A DNA stretch of 64,000 nucleotides. It comes from Lotus japonicus. Its lineage: Eukaryota > Streptophyta > Magnoliopsida > Fabales > Fabaceae. This document shows positions 62,629 to 64,000 of this stretch, one piece after another. The notes beneath the pieces are model-generated. The model worked only from the letters and a program-made list of their open reading frames with translations. It searched no databases and was not told the origin of the DNA. Both the position numbers and the translations under genes were made by a program. How positions within the stretch are numbered: the first letter of the stretch is position 1; each line of letters begins with the position of its first letter. Location: NCBI RefSeq assembly GCF_012489685.1, contig NC_080045.1:15542901-15606900 (forward strand), written 5' to 3'.

Positions 62629-63678
62629 GGGCCCGTTTGGTGACCAGGACATGATAGGATAGGACAGGATAATAATCATATCCTGTTGTTATCTGTTGTT
62701 TGTTGCGCCAGCAGGATAGGATAACACTATCCTGTCTCTTATCCTATCATGTCAATCATGTGTAAAAGTTATCTTGAGAGGGGACTTAGGATAGAACAGG
62801 ATAAGATACCAATTATATATTTTCTTTCAGTATCCTAACTCCAAATTAATTTATTTTAATATTTTATAATTTATCATTTATAATAATATTAATGAATAAA
62901 TATAAAAATATTATTTTAACTAAAATAAAAAATAAATAAAATTATTATTCATAAATAGTAAAATAAAATACTAACTTACAAATATTGATTTATTAATAAT
63001 AATAGACTAATTTAATATTTTCTATCTCCTCTTATTTAAAAATTATTTATCTACTTATATAATAATTTAAATATAAAGTATTTTTGAAATAATAATATTT
63101 TTAATTTAGTTAATTTTTATTGTTTATCACGTGTCACAACTAAGTGAAAACCATTGATTACAAATATTAATTTTTTAATAGTAATAGATTAATTTTCTAT
63201 TTTCATCTCCTATTATTTAAAACTACTTATCTACTTATATAATAATTTATAATTTATATATAAAGTACTTTTGAAATAATAGTATTCTTAGTTTAGTTAA
63301 CTTTTATTGTTAATTATCACGTGTCCAACTAAATGAAAACCAATTGGTTAACCGCATAATTTTATTTAAAATATAGGTTATCTTCAAAACAATAAAATAG
63401 GCTAATTAATAAAATTTAAATTTATTTTGTTTATTTTAAAATATAGACTCATTCATGAAAATGTAAAGAAATTAAATTTAATAGAATGATCAATTTTTAA
63501 ATGTATTTTTTATTCAAATATAAATATGATATTTTTTTACTTATCATATCATGTCCTTATCATGTGCACCTCAAACACAGGATATGATAAAAGTCTATTC
63601 TGCTCTTATTATATCCTATTGTTATCCTATTCACATATCATATCCTATCATATCCTATCCTGACCACCAAACGGATCC
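62629..63678 (-). mobile_element. Harbinger-like non-autonomous element B
   Basis: 1050 bp with TIRs GGGCCCGTTTGGTGACCAGG and (reversed) GGATCCGTTTGGTGGTCAGG and a 3-bp TSD TAA (62626-62628 and 63679-63681), typical of PIF/Harbinger (Tourist-like) elements. There is no transposase. Subterminal ATATCCT/AGGATAT repeats are many. It lies 106 bp from element A in opposite orientation. Confidence 0.85.
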
Positions 63679-63681
63679 TAA

Positions 63682-64000
63682 ATGTGCACATATAGAGAAA
63701 CCAGTGTCCATGTTGGCGTTATGAAGCGGTGATGCTCCCCAGTTTTACACAAAACCTGTGGGTTTATCTTTCCAAAGCTACCCTCCCCACTCCAACAAAA
63801 CCATGGGCAGTTTTTTTCTGTCCACACCAACAAAACCAGTTGCTTCACTCTCTCTCCACCTCTTTACTCTTTTTTATACCTTTTGTCTCTCTCAAACAAC
63901 CCATTATATTCAATCATCACCTTCCATGTAACAAACCCCTTAATTCCTCTTCACCTTCTAGATAATGTGATGCCACACCTTGTTCTCCCTCAATTTGGTT
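63682..64000. other. Window edge, no gene assigned
   Basis: A pyrimidine-rich stretch (CTCTCTCCACCTC, CCTTTTGTCTCTCTC) from 63840 looks like a plant 5' leader, and a gene may start beyond the window. A 78-codon frame here has no recognisable domain. Confidence 0.3.

Overview
This is nuclear DNA of a flowering plant. The genes are intron-rich with GT-AG splicing, the intergenic DNA is AT-rich, and the window is dense with plant transposons. The style of the repeats (TGAAGGTGTGAAAAACGAC copia LTRs, an Au-type SINE, a TGTAAGGCCC/GGGGTGTTACA LTR) points to a dicot, most likely a papilionoid legume. The species is inference only.

Three ordinary host genes can be rebuilt exon by exon, all on the minus strand: a TauE/SafE-family membrane transporter (5128-9230, 13 exons, 459 aa), an SRPK-type SR-protein kinase (11025-17264, 4 exons, 548 aa) and an LMI1/ATHB51-like HD-Zip I transcription factor (31331-32972, 3 exons, 242 aa). 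A B3-domain gene (26474-27522, plus strand, 263 aa) faces a broken inverted copy of itself in a 4-kb palindrome. A PP2-like gene (about 44395-44895) and a LINE RNase H piece (30527-30945) are decayed. A second LINE RNase H ORF (59234-59812) is open.

Most of the rest is mobile DNA, much of it nested, and many ends are fixed by target-site duplications (TSDs). 990-4015 is a TIR element holding a MULE-type MITE (2204-2445) and a solo copia LTR (2544-3734). 20023-24970 is a gag-only copia element with both LTRs. 33972-34664 is a hAT MITE. 39649-43919 is a 4.27-kb solo LTR carrying a tandem array. 56305-57834 is a hAT element. 60541-63678 is a pair of inverted Harbinger-like elements, one of them split by a hAT MITE and a SINE.

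The most interesting object is a 10.1-kb Mutator-like element (45521-55624) with 42-bp TIRs and an 11-bp TSD. It carries a plant mobile domain (PMD) gene, an HROB-like OB-fold gene, and a MULE transposase fused to an OTU-type cysteine-protease domain. All three keep intact frames across predicted introns. A small secreted AGP-like ORF sits inside the 5'UTR intron of the PMD gene. Clusters of TTCGGA/TCCGAA palindromes lie at both element ends and just upstream of the transposase and OB-fold genes. This suggests that one DNA-binding activity could mark both the termini and the promoters.
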